From: CAYXWM01 sp964392115
GTDB taxonomy: Bacteria; Bacillota; Clostridia; Lachnospirales; WRBF01
DNA: 48,792 bases
Direction of reading: 5' to 3'
Assembly: GCA_964392115.1 (NCBI GenBank)
Contig: CAYMOU010000005.1
Span: 1-48,792 of the forward strand
Within the stretch, counting starts at the first letter, position 1. Each line of letters begins with the position of its first letter. Of the stretch, positions 25,952 to 34,800 are shown piece after piece. A program made the position numbers and the translations under genes. Below the pieces are notes generated by a model that saw nothing but the letters and a program-made list of their open reading frames with translations, did not search any database and was not told where the DNA came from.

Positions 25952-26020
25952 GAAAGTATTTTTTAAAGGGGTTCGGGAAAAGCTTTTTCTCCGGAAAAAG
26001 TTTTTCCCGGAGCCTTATTA
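25952..26020 (+). repeat. Family A copy 9, outside an operon
   Basis: GAAAGTATTTTTTAAAGGGG is followed by CGGGAAAAGCTTTTTC-TCCG-GAAAAAGTTTTTCCCG and AGCCTTATTATTTTTT. It clearly aligns with the others but with both stem arms altered. This copy is in plus orientation, whereas its neighbours rluB and the small spore-type gene are on the minus strand, so it is the exception to the orientation rule. Confidence 0.7.
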
Positions 26021-26037
26021 TTTTTTATTTACTTTAA

Positions 26038-26073
26038 CGCAAAAACAGACAAAGGCAGTCCTTTGTCTGTTAA
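26038..26073 (-). terminator. Terminator downstream of the small spore-type gene
   Basis: On the minus strand CAGACAAAGG (26069-26060) pairs with CCTTTGTCTG (26055-26046) around ACTG, followed by TTTTTG. A strong rho-independent terminator for transcription from the right. It ends the 190-base structured segment described next. Confidence 0.85.
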
Positions 26074-26264
26074 AAGCCGTCTTTGCAGGATTTGATAAAC
26101 CTTGACGAAAATCCCCGACCTAACGACCGGCAACCTTCGGCTTATCAAGCTGCTTGGGTTATTCCTTACACTTCTTTCGGTTTTGAAAAAACGTTGCAAA
26201 AGCAAGGGTTCTTTCAGAACCGGCTAAGGAAGGATTAATTCCGTTATTATGGGAATTATTTTAA
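26074..26264 (-). ncRNA. Candidate structured RNA or 3' UTR, unknown class
   Basis: No open frame covers this stretch between the small gene and the terminator. On the minus strand GGTTCT-GAA-AGAACC forms a perfect hairpin (26221-26207). A larger domain at 26153-26085 is closed by GCAGC and TTGATAA pairing with TTATCAA and CTGC, with inner G/C-rich segments (GCCGAAGGTTGCCGG). It could be the 3' untranslated region of the 35-residue gene or an independent small RNA. It does not match a riboswitch or small RNA I can name. Confidence 0.4.
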
Positions 26265-26372
26265 TTATCTGGTGTTATTTTTGCCTTTCCTGTCCGATTC
26301 AGAATTAATCTCGTCAGCAAAATCAGTTCTTTCGGATTTTCTGTTATTGTTGTTGTTGTTTTTGTTGTCCAT
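26265..26372 (-). CDS. 35-residue asparagine-rich peptide, possible gamma-type spore protein
   Basis: ATG at 26372 follows a perfect AAAGGAGG nine bases upstream. The product starts MDNKNNNNNNRKSERTDFAD, and ends after 35 residues. It is very hydrophilic, rich in Asn, Lys, Arg, Asp and Glu. The TDFADEINSES core resembles the TEFASE motif of gamma-type small acid-soluble spore proteins, which serve as amino-acid stores in spores. That assignment is inference from a short motif. The strong ribosome site, a downstream terminator and a coding-like composition support a real gene. No clear sigma-G promoter was found upstream. Confidence 0.6.
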   Translation of the reverse strand: MDNKNNNNNNRKSERTDFADEINSESDRKGKNNTR

Positions 26373-26403
26373 AGAAACTTACCTCCTTTCGAAAGTCGAT
26401 AGG

Positions 26404-26564
26404 ATAACACTAATCTGCACTATATTTTCTTATGAAACTTGTTTGAAAAAAGCATATAAGAAGCAGATTCTTTCTTAGAAGAACTTTCGTTCCGAATGTG
26501 CTTGGGCACGATACCGCTTGAGACAGCAGTAGAATAGAATTGGCGTAATGCAGATTAGTATTAT
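26404..26564. repeat. 161-bp unit bounded by 16-bp inverted repeats
   Basis: ATAACACTAATCTGCA (26404-26419) and TGCAGATTAGTATTAT (26549-26564) pair with one mismatch. Inside is a strong small hairpin GTGC-TTGG-GCAC (about 26499-26510) and a second one, ACCGCT-TGAGAC-AGCAGT (about 26513-26530). It could be a foldback mobile element remnant or a structured RNA just upstream of the small spore-type gene. No target duplication is visible and there is no transposase. Confidence 0.45.
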
Positions 26565-26834
26565 AGAGGTTTCCTCTACGTTAGTTATTATGGAATATAA
26601 ATACAGAATTTATACATAGAAAATAAATTTCTCGTTTACAATAACCCATAAATATTTTGGAATTGGGTTTTTTGGCGGTTTGTTTAATTAATATTTAACC
26701 CCAAAATCCCTACAAATATTCGTAGCAGCGGAGTAATTGTAGGGTCAACTGTGTTGGCCCGAATTATCTGCATACGGATTACAACAAAATTAATTTCGGG
26801 GTTTAAGTTCGGGTTTTTAGATACATCTAACCGG
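26565..26834. other. Gene-free AT-rich interval
   Basis: No convincing gene was found here. At 26735-26752 the sequence TTGTAGGGTCAACTGTGTTGG resembles the start of the family C repeat in its first ten bases; the rest diverges. The interval separates the small spore-type gene from the terminator of the birA operon. Confidence 0.4.
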
Positions 26835-26837
26835 GAT

Positions 26838-26866
26838 ATAAAAAACGGGCGAACATAGTTCGCCCT
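26838..26866 (-). terminator. Terminator of the birA operon
   Basis: GGGCGAAC (26847-26854) and GTTCGCCC (26858-26865) pair perfectly around ATA. On the minus strand the stem is followed by GTTTTTTAT. It lies about 60 bases after the birA stop. Confidence 0.85.
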
Positions 26867-26927
26867 TACTGTTTTTTGATATATAAATGCAGTTGTAGAT
26901 ACTCAAGTTGGATATTCGGATTAAAAC

Positions 26928-27683
26928 CTATTCGCTCCAATACACGGCTCTTTCGTTACCGTTTTGGTCAACCACAATTAATCGTCCGTCAAAATCAATA
27001 TCCACGGCCTTACCTTGCTGTTCTTTTCCATCAAGGATATATTTCACATCCCTGCCTATGGTATGGCTTTTGGAGAGGTATTCGTCTTTAAAATCCCCAA
27101 ATATAGTTTGAGTTTCAGCAGATTTAAGGAATTTTTTGTAGTAGATTTCAAAACTCCGCAAAATATCTTCAACCGTTTCATCTAGGTCAAAAGTATTTCC
27201 GGTTTCCAAATATAAAGATGTGGCATTTATCTGTTCGGGAAAGGAGGCATTGTTAACATTAACTCCTATTCCCACTACCAAAAACTCGGTTTTTTGGCCG
27301 TTAATGCTGTTTTCCGTAAGTATGCCGCAAAGCTTTTTATCATTAATCAAAAGGTCGTTGGGCCACTTTATTTTTACATCCAACGATGTTTTTTCGGATA
27401 AAGCCCGGGAAACCGCCATTGCAGTTATGAGGGTTATGGGAGTGCATAACATGGGTCTTAAATCCGGATAGAGTATGACGGACATATAAATCCCCGTACC
27501 CATCTCCGATTCCCAAAACCGTGATATTCTGCCTCGTCCCTTGGTTTGCCTTTTTGCCAGAATAACCGTACCGTTTTTTGTACCGGGTTTGCCGGCTAAT
27601 TCTTTGGCGTAGTCGTTGGTGGATGTTACCTCATCAAGCCTGATTATTTCCCTTGAAAAATCCGATTGAAGTGCATTAGCCAT
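26928..27683 (-). CDS. birA: Biotin-protein ligase without DNA-binding domain
   Basis: Attaches biotin to carboxylase and decarboxylase carrier domains through biotinyl-AMP. The 251 residues contain only the catalytic and C-terminal SH3-like domains: STNDYAKEL at the start, the biotin/ATP loop TKGRGRISRFW (the usual GRGRxGR glycine is replaced by serine), KIKWPNDLLI with the catalytic lysine region and GIGVNVN. There is no N-terminal helix-turn-helix, so it should not repress biotin genes. It overlaps the DHH gene by eight bases. Start ATG at 27683. Confidence 0.9.
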   Translation of the reverse strand: MANALQSDFSREIIRLDEVTSTNDYAKELAGKPGTKNGTVILAKRQTKGRGRISRFWESEMGTGIYMSVILYPDLRPMLCTPITLITAMAVSRALSEKTSLDVKIKWPNDLLINDKKLCGILTENSINGQKTEFLVVGIGVNVNNASFPEQINATSLYLETGNTFDLDETVEDILRSFEIYYKKFLKSAETQTIFGDFKDEYLSKSHTIGRDVKYILDGKEQQGKAVDIDFDGRLIVVDQNGNERAVYWSE

Positions 27684-28590
27684 CTATGTTCATCCGGTCT
27701 ATAAGTTCTTTTATGGCTTGGTCTGATTTGTCGTAGTCTACTTGGCAGGTGCCTACCTGTCTGTGACCGCCGCCGCCGTATTTAAGCAACAAACTGCCCA
27801 CATCGGTTTTGGAGGTTCGGTTCAAAATAGAATGTCCCACTGCTATGGCACAATTTACCTTTGCCTTGCCGTCCACCACCCAAACGGAAATATTTTGTTC
27901 GGGGTAAAGGCTGTAAATCAGGAATCTGTTGCCGGTGTAGATGGTTTCAACGCCTCTAAGGTCGGTGTAGATAACGTTGCCGCATACTTTGGTGTGTTTT
28001 GCCACCATTTCCTTAAACAGAGCGTCCTGTTCAAAATACAGTTTCACACGTTCTTGCACATGAGAAATCTGCAAAATTTCATCTATATTCATGGTTCTGC
28101 AAGCTTCTATAAGCAGGCCCATTAATTCGTAATTGCTGATGGTAAAGTCACGGAAACGTCCAAGTCCTGTACGAGGGTCCATAATAAAGCCCAAAAGCAC
28201 CCAACCTGTGGGGTTTAATATTTCTTCTTTGGATAACTGCCCGGAATCTACCTTGTCTACGGCTACTATCATGTTTTCGAAATGAGCAAGTTTTTCCTTG
28301 CCGCCGTAGTATTCGTAAATTAACCTTGCCGCTGAGGGTGCAAGTTTGCTTACGCCTTCAAATTGAAAGTCTTGACCCAGTCTTTCATGCTCGCTAGTGT
28401 GGTGGTCGAACCACATTTTACAGCCCTTTACATAGGGTACGTTTGCAAGTACGTCGTTTGCGGTTACTTCTATTATTCCGTCCTGTAAATCCTTGGGGTG
28501 AACAAATTTCCAAGTATCAACCACACCCACATGAAACAATAAAGCCGAACAGGCAAGACCGTCAAAATCGGACCTTGTTAAAACTCTCAT
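27676..28590 (-). CDS. DHH-family phosphoesterase
   Basis: A 304-residue cytosolic metal-dependent phosphoesterase. DHH motifs are visible at TRSDFDGLAC (Asp8 and Asp10) and WFDHHTSEH (residues 60-68), and the DHHA1 domain ends in the substrate loop YGGGGHRQVGTCQV near residue 275. The family includes exopolyphosphatases, nanoRNases and cyclic-dinucleotide phosphodiesterases; this protein lacks CBS, PAS or membrane parts, so nanoRNA or pAp hydrolysis is possible but unproven. It overlaps birA and so forms an operon with it. Confidence 0.82.
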   Translation of the reverse strand: MRVLTRSDFDGLACSALLFHVGVVDTWKFVHPKDLQDGIIEVTANDVLANVPYVKGCKMWFDHHTSEHERLGQDFQFEGVSKLAPSAARLIYEYYGGKEKLAHFENMIVAVDKVDSGQLSKEEILNPTGWVLLGFIMDPRTGLGRFRDFTISNYELMGLLIEACRTMNIDEILQISHVQERVKLYFEQDALFKEMVAKHTKVCGNVIYTDLRGVETIYTGNRFLIYSLYPEQNISVWVVDGKAKVNCAIAVGHSILNRTSKTDVGSLLLKYGGGGHRQVGTCQVDYDKSDQAIKELIDRMNIDG

Positions 28591-28652
28591 ATTTCAAACT
28601 CCTTTCTTTAATCGGAAGGATTTATTATATCACTGCAATTTAAAATGCGGTT

Positions 28653-29618
28653 TTATTGATAATTCACTAGGCTATTATCCGCCAAAGTAGCTACCATAAC
28701 GGCTTTTATGGTATGCATACGATTTTCCGCTTCGTCAAAAACAACAGAGGCAGGGCTTTCGAACACTTCTTCCGTAACTTCGTTGCCTTTAACCGCCGGT
28801 AAACAATGCATGAAAACCGTATCGTCTCTGCCTGTTTTCTCCATAACGGCTTTGGTTACTCTGAAAGGCTCCAGCTGTACGCAGCGTTGCATATTTTGGC
28901 TTTCTTCACCCATAGAAACCCAAACATCCGTGTAGATTACGTGGGCGCCTTTTACCGCTTCATCCATACTGTCCGTAATTGTGATTTTTCCGTTGCTTTG
29001 GTTGGCATATTCTTGGCATTGTTTAACCAAGTCCTTATCCGGGAACAAGGCCGGCGGTGCGGCAATGGCAAAATCAAAGCCCAATTTGGATGCACCTATC
29101 ATTAAGGCATTTGCCATATTGTTTCTTCCGTCGCCTATAAAAACAAATTTTATGTCGTTTAATCTGCCGAATTTTTCTTTGACGGTAAGCAAGTCTGCAA
29201 GAACCTGTGTTGGATGGTCTTCGTCCGTAAGCCCGTTCCAAACCGGAACACCGCTGTATTTTGCAAGTTTTTCTACTTTTTCCTGTTCGAATCCTCTGTA
29301 TTGTATGCCCTCGAAAATACGTCCCAAAACTCGGGCGGTATCTTCTATGCTTTCTTTGGCACCCAATTGTATGTCATTACTGCTTAAAAATTCAGGATGA
29401 GCGCCTTCGTCCACACAGGCAACCACAAAGGCACAGCGAGTACGTGTTGAAGGTTTTTCGAATATCAAGGCGATGTTTTTATTTTGCAACAATTTATCGA
29501 AAATCCCCTTGGATTTCTTTTCTTTTAATTTTGCCGCCAAATCCACTAAGTAAATTATCTCTTCTTTACTGAAATCTTTAAGTGTCAAAAAATTTCTGCC
29601 CTTCAAATTGATAGACAT
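28653..29618 (-). CDS. argF: Ornithine carbamoyltransferase
   Basis: Makes citrulline from ornithine and carbamoyl phosphate. The 321 residues show the carbamoyl-phosphate site STRTR (about 56-60), HPTQVLADLLT and the ornithine-site HCLPAVKGNEV near 271. Aspartate carbamoyltransferase lacks the latter motif. ATG 29618 has GGGAG eight bases upstream. It stands alone without other arginine genes; both biosynthesis and arginine-deiminase-type catabolism are possible. Three sequences resembling ArgR half-sites lie upstream. Confidence 0.93.
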   Translation of the reverse strand: MSINLKGRNFLTLKDFSKEEIIYLVDLAAKLKEKKSKGIFDKLLQNKNIALIFEKPSTRTRCAFVVACVDEGAHPEFLSSNDIQLGAKESIEDTARVLGRIFEGIQYRGFEQEKVEKLAKYSGVPVWNGLTDEDHPTQVLADLLTVKEKFGRLNDIKFVFIGDGRNNMANALMIGASKLGFDFAIAAPPALFPDKDLVKQCQEYANQSNGKITITDSMDEAVKGAHVIYTDVWVSMGEESQNMQRCVQLEPFRVTKAVMEKTGRDDTVFMHCLPAVKGNEVTEEVFESPASVVFDEAENRMHTIKAVMVATLADNSLVNYQ

Positions 29619-29663
29619 TCAGTTCACTCCCATTTGTTTTTAAGTACTCACTTTCTGTAGTTA

Positions 29664-29785
29664 TGTATAATTAACCTTCCGTATTTTTTTATACAAAAAA
29701 ACCGTTATTAAGGGTGTAAAATCGGAAGATTTTCATGCTTTATTATAAATTGTATAATTATCAGCAATTTTGCTAAAATTATGCA
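29664..29785 (-). promoter_or_regulatory. Possible ArgR-type operator sites upstream of argF
   Basis: TGTATAATTAA (29664-29674), TGTATAATTATCA (29751-29763) and, inverted, AAAATTATGCA (29775-29785) share a TGNATAATTNT core, close to ARG-box half-sites of Firmicutes. In this very AT-rich gap (29619-30006) such matches may arise by chance. No clear argF promoter was found among them. Confidence 0.3.
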
Positions 29786-29843
29786 GTCCCTTTATAGAAA
29801 CAATATTATATCATGCCGGAAAAAAAAAGAAAATAATATTTAT

Positions 29844-29870
29844 TAACATTGGGAAATTTTATGCCGATAG
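29844..29870 (+). promoter_or_regulatory. Sigma-28 (sigma-D) promoter of flagellin gene
   Basis: The -10 box GCCGATAG (29863-29870) is preceded after 15 bases by TAAC (29844-29847). This matches the flagellar sigma consensus TAAA-N15-GCCGATAA at all but two positions. It lies about 137 bases before the flagellin ATG. Confidence 0.75.
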
Positions 29871-30006
29871 TTATAAAGAAAATATTCACTTACAACATTC
29901 GCAAATAATATCCCGAGAATTAAAAATGTCAAAATAAAGATAATAGTATTGTTAGGTTTTTTATGCCACGGGAATTCTATATAAATTTATGTTCGGAGGC
30001 TGAACA

Positions 30007-31683
30007 ATGAGAATAAATACAAATATACCGGCACTACGTTCACTTACTTCCCTAAACTCCACCAACAGCCGGATGGCAACCACTTCAAGACGCCTATCAA
30101 GCGGTGTTAAGTTGGAATCCGCCGCTGACGATCCTGCCGGCAGAGCAATTTCCAACAAAATAAGAATGCAAGCTCTTGGGTTGTCAAAGGCAAGCCAAAA
30201 TGCTTCGGCCGCTATTTCTTTGGTGCAAACCGCAGAAGGAGCAATGAACGAAATCCACTCCATGCTGCAACGTATGAACGAACTGGCCGTTAAGGCAGCA
30301 AACGGCACTAACGAACCCTTAGACGCCCAAAAAATCCAAGAAGAAATAACTTCGCTCACCGCCGAAATTGACAGTATGTCCCATAAAATCGAATACAACA
30401 AAATAAAGGTATTAAGCAGCGAAGCCGATAGAATAGTGGATTTAAACGTAACCAAGAAAAACGTGGATGTGCTTCGTATGTCCGATTCTCTGCTTGACGG
30501 TGAATATCAATTTGTTATACCGAAAACTTTAAAAGAACCCATTGCACCGGCAACCGTAACCGACCCTACAAACCCTGCCAACTATATTCCCGACCCGAAA
30601 TTTTTGGCCACCAATACTGTGTTCCTGCCGGTTACCATGGCTATACCTACCGGCAACAACAAATGGGAATTTGCAGCAGGAAAAATGCAAATTAACGATA
30701 TACAAATAGAATTTGACGGCACCGAAACCCCGGACCAAGCCTTTATCAAGCTTAGAGATGCCGCCGCCTTCTGTGACATTACCGTATCCAAGGGTGACCC
30801 TACAACCAATTACCCGGTATTCACCCAAATGACTTGCGACAATCCCGGTTCTCGTCATGATATAATTGTTACCGGGGATAACGCTTTACTTAGGTCTTTG
30901 GGTATAGTTTCGCCACAGGTGCAACAGTATAAAGGCAAAGACGCAGATATAAGCCTTATAATTCCGGGCACCACCGTAACTTACAGTACTGCCGCCGGCG
31001 CTGCAACAGTAGATCTTGATACCCCATTAACACAAAACGCCACTTACAAAGCAGACGGCAATCGCATAACCATAACAGACATTAACGGCCGTGAACTTTG
31101 CTTTGATTTACAAGTAGACACAAGTAATCCGGCAATGGCTTTGCCCGTAAACGGCGAGTATTGGGACCCGGCGAAATATGCCGCCAAACCAATCGACCCA
31201 ACCGACCCCAATTATGCAACTGATTTAGCCAAATACGCTGATTTCCTGGCAACCGGCGGTTATGTGTTCCATCTGGCCAAGATAGAGCAAGGCCCTATGA
31301 AGGTACAAATCGGCGCAGGCAAAAACATGGAAATGGAACTGCATATACCCAAAATAAACGCCAAAACCTTAGAGTTGGACGGCATAAACACCCAATACTC
31401 GGCCGGCGCTCAACACGCCATCGGCGCAACTTCAAAAGCAATAGATATAATATCAAAAATACGTTCAAAAATGGGCGCTTACCAAAACCGCCTGGAACAT
31501 TCCATAACCAACCTGGACAACGCTGAATTTAACATGAACCAAGCCCTCTCTCGCATAGTTGATGCCGACATGGCCGAAGAAATGGCAAACTACGCCAAAG
31601 ACAACGTCCTCTATCAAGCCGGCATTTCCGTAATAGCCCAAGCAAACCAACGTCCTCAACAAATTTTACAATTGTTAAGCTAA
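30007..31683 (+). CDS. Flagellin, with large cysteine-containing central domain
   Basis: A secreted filament subunit of 558 residues. The conserved N-terminal coiled region (about 1-150: SRRLSSGVKLESAADDPAG, MLQRMNELAVKAANGT) and C-terminal region (about 460-558: GAYQNRLEHSITNLD, ending ANQRPQQILQLLS) are clear. Between them is a variable domain of about 310 residues with three cysteines (AAFCDIT, MTCDNP, ELCFDL), unusual because flagellins are generally free of cysteine. GGAGG precedes the ATG. A sigma-28 promoter lies upstream, and FliK-like and FliS-like genes follow, so this is a late-flagellar operon. It could also be a minor or hook-proximal flagellin. Confidence 0.92.
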   Translation: MRINTNIPALRSLTSLNSTNSRMATTSRRLSSGVKLESAADDPAGRAISNKIRMQALGLSKASQNASAAISLVQTAEGAMNEIHSMLQRMNELAVKAANGTNEPLDAQKIQEEITSLTAEIDSMSHKIEYNKIKVLSSEADRIVDLNVTKKNVDVLRMSDSLLDGEYQFVIPKTLKEPIAPATVTDPTNPANYIPDPKFLATNTVFLPVTMAIPTGNNKWEFAAGKMQINDIQIEFDGTETPDQAFIKLRDAAAFCDITVSKGDPTTNYPVFTQMTCDNPGSRHDIIVTGDNALLRSLGIVSPQVQQYKGKDADISLIIPGTTVTYSTAAGAATVDLDTPLTQNATYKADGNRITITDINGRELCFDLQVDTSNPAMALPVNGEYWDPAKYAAKPIDPTDPNYATDLAKYADFLATGGYVFHLAKIEQGPMKVQIGAGKNMEMELHIPKINAKTLELDGINTQYSAGAQHAIGATSKAIDIISKIRSKMGAYQNRLEHSITNLDNAEFNMNQALSRIVDADMAEEMANYAKDNVLYQAGISVIAQANQRPQQILQLLS

Positions 31684-31702
31684 GTTTATCTTACACAATC
31701 AA

Positions 31703-31745
31703 AAGGTCTGATACCAAAGCTGATTAAGCCCTAATATCAGACCTT
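31703..31745 (+). terminator. Hairpin after the flagellin gene
   Basis: AAGGTCTGATA (31703-31713) pairs perfectly with TATCAGACCTT (31735-31745) over a 21-base loop. No T-run follows, only AAATATAG, so it is either a weak terminator or an mRNA end-stabilising hairpin. A TATAAT at 31756-31761 just downstream may be a -10 box for the next gene. Confidence 0.5.
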
Positions 31746-31826
31746 AAATATAGTATATAATACTTATTTTAAAATTTCCCGGCACACGCCAAGGGTACTA
31801 TACCGCCTTCGAACAGAGGTGAATAA

Positions 31827-34800
31827 ATGAGTCTAGCGGTACAACAAACAGCACGATTTCAATGTTATAGGGTCGGAGACGATAAATATTCTCCGGTCTT
31901 AAAAGGTGCGGAGAAAGGCTCCCTTATTTCCGCAACCATTATAAAAAGAAATGATAACAAAGTCACTATGCTAACCGAAAACGACGAAACCATAGAAGCC
32001 AAGTCCTCGGACGTTTCCGGCAACGTGGGCGACAAAGTTTATTTTGAAGTAAAAGACAACAAAAACGGCCTAACCCTAAAACAAATCTTTCCCAACGGCC
32101 CGGAAAACAAAGAAAGCTTATCTTCCGCAACCATAGAAGAATTGTTCAAGCAAAGCAATTTTACTAAAGAGGACAAAAATGTTCTTGCACAGCCCTCGGA
32201 AGAAGAGCTGAAAGAAGCCCAAGCCATCGCACGAATACGCCAACAATTAGTGGGCGCAAGTAAAAACCTTCGTCGCTCGGCTGTAAACGCATTATTAAAA
32301 GAAGGCATAAACTTGCAAAACATCAGCATTTCCATGCTGTCCAAAACCTTAGGCAAGGCAGGCGGTATTCCTTCTAAAGAAAAAATTAACGAAACTTTAG
32401 AGATTGTAAAATCAAAAGCCCAAAGCATAACCGATCTTGACCCGGCAACTGTGGTTAAATTTATAGGTGACGGCAAAGAGCCTACCTTGGAAAATCTATA
32501 TACAGCCAAATTTTCTTCTTCCGACACCGGCAACGCTAACCCCAAAATGCCCGACAAAGAATGGAACGAAATACTCCCACAGCTTAAAAAGCTTTTCCGC
32601 AAGGAAGGTATAGAATATAGCAAGGAAACCGAGAAATTTGCCAAGTTATTTATAGAGAACAACATTCCGGTAACCAAGGAAAACATGGATAAGGCAGTGA
32701 TGCTTTCTTCTTTGGAAAACTTGACGGATATGGACGCTCTGCTTGAAACCGCAAAAAACCTTATTATATTGGGAGAAAACCCCTATGCGGTCAAAATGCT
32801 TGATTTAGGTTTCGGCGTTCAAAACCATACGACAAATCCCGAAAACACCAAATTATCTGCTCACCAAAAAGCGGAAATTTTAAAAAGAGCAGAAAAAATC
32901 CTTGAAAAACTACCCTTTTTAAATGAAGAACACATTAAATGCCTTACCGGACAGAACCGTACCTTAAATTTAAGCAATCTGGTAAATGCTATGGCCGAAA
33001 ACAACGCTCCGGCTCAAACCGGCCAATTTAACAACGTTTCCGCTTTACGTAATCTGGCAGAAATCCAATTAAAGCTAAGTTACGAAGCCTCTGTAAAGCT
33101 TATAAACAAGGGCTTAGAGATAGATTTAATGCCCTTGCAAGAACTGGTGGATAGGCTTAGGGAAGCCGAAAAAGAATCCTATGCCGGTTTGTTTGGGGAT
33201 ACCGGCGAAAACTCCGCAGATTTGGAGCAAAAGGTTGAAAGCATAAGCAACCTGTACGATATTTTGCGGCTTTCTCAACCTCTTACGGCTAATGTCTACG
33301 GAGAAATAATCAACCAAACTGCTGATTTTACCGTAAACGGCATTTACAAAGCCGTACAATTTGCCAAAGCCGTAAGTTCCCACGAAACCCTGCCTAACCC
33401 CAAATATGGTGACAACTTCGGAAAAATTAAGGACGCCTTAAAGGATTTTGTTGTAGGGCTAGGCTTGGAGGACACCGAAGAAAACTTTAAAGCCGCCGCA
33501 GTTCTAACACGAAACGAAATAGACGTAACAGCCGAAAATATCCAAGAAATCAAAGCCATAGACAGCAAAATTCAAGAGGTCTACAACCGCCTTCATCCCA
33601 ATATAGCCGCTTCCATGATAGAGGACGGGCTGAATCCCTTGGATATGCACATAGACCATATGTTGGCTTATATAGAGCAATTCAGCGATGAATACGGGGT
33701 TAACCTGTCTGACAGAATCCCCGAGCTTATTGCCGACCAACGTTTGGATTTAAACGAAGAACAGCGTCAATCTATGCTTGCCGTATATCGAATGCTGAAT
33801 ACAGTCAAGAAAAACGGCTCTTTGGCACTGGGCGTAGCCTTTAAAAACAACTTGGAATACACCTTGGGCAATCTGCTGGAAGCCGCAAAGAACCCCGGTA
33901 AAGTATCCAAAAAGGACTACATTGCAGATGAAAACTTTGGCGGATTGGACGTTAAAACCGATGAAAAAAACATCCGCTCTACCCTTGCAAAAACAGCGGC
34001 GGAAAACGCAGACAAAGCCCTTGGGAACATTCGCCGTAAAGGCCACCCCTTTGTTTTTGCGGACATTATGAAGAACACGTCCGGCTACGAGGATATTCCC
34101 ATTGACAAACTGTCTCAAATTCTGGATAATATTTACTTGAAAGAATTGAAGAATATCGAAAAGGCAGAATTTGACCGAGCCGTTCAACTGCTTCAACAAA
34201 GCATGGCTCTGTCTCCGGAGGCATTGAAACTCTCCGAATCCGGAGTATTGCCGCAAACCCTGCTAAATATGGGCTTGTTGCATGAATACAGCCCTACGGC
34301 GCCGGAAGATGTTCTGAACCGTTTGGATGACGAAGAAATTAATCAAGCCATCCCGGGTACGGACTTGGAGGAATTGTTGCAGGGCATAACTCCAGATGAA
34401 ATATTGCAGGATATTTCCAACAGACTGGCAATGCTCCAAACAAAACCCCAAACACCGGATTTGCTCCGAGAAATACAACTGGCAATGAACGCCGTAAAAG
34501 TCCAACAATTTACAAGAAAACAAACCGATTTGGATTTCTCCTTGCCCATAAAGCTGACAAACGGCGTTTCTACCCTAAATATGCACGTTGTAAACGGCGA
34601 AAATCTCCTATCCGGCAATGCACAAATTTTGCTTAGTTTAAATACAAAAAATCTAGGGAAAGTGCAAGGTATGCTTGACCTTCAAGGCTCAGACGTAAGC
34701 CTTACCCTAACCGCAAACGATCAACGCTCCCTTGAAATGTTAAAATCCAACGAAAACTTAATCACAGACTTTATCCGAGAAAACGGATATAACCTTAAAG

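Noticed and set aside
26272..26478. 68-residue plus-strand frame with a leucine-rich stretch
   Set aside because: It is antisense to the small spore-type gene; the leucines are the reverse of the asparagine codons. The minus-strand gene has the perfect ribosome site.
26404..26564. 6S RNA
   Set aside because: The long-range pairing and length fit, but I saw no convincing symmetrical central bubble or conserved sequence. Left as an unassigned element.
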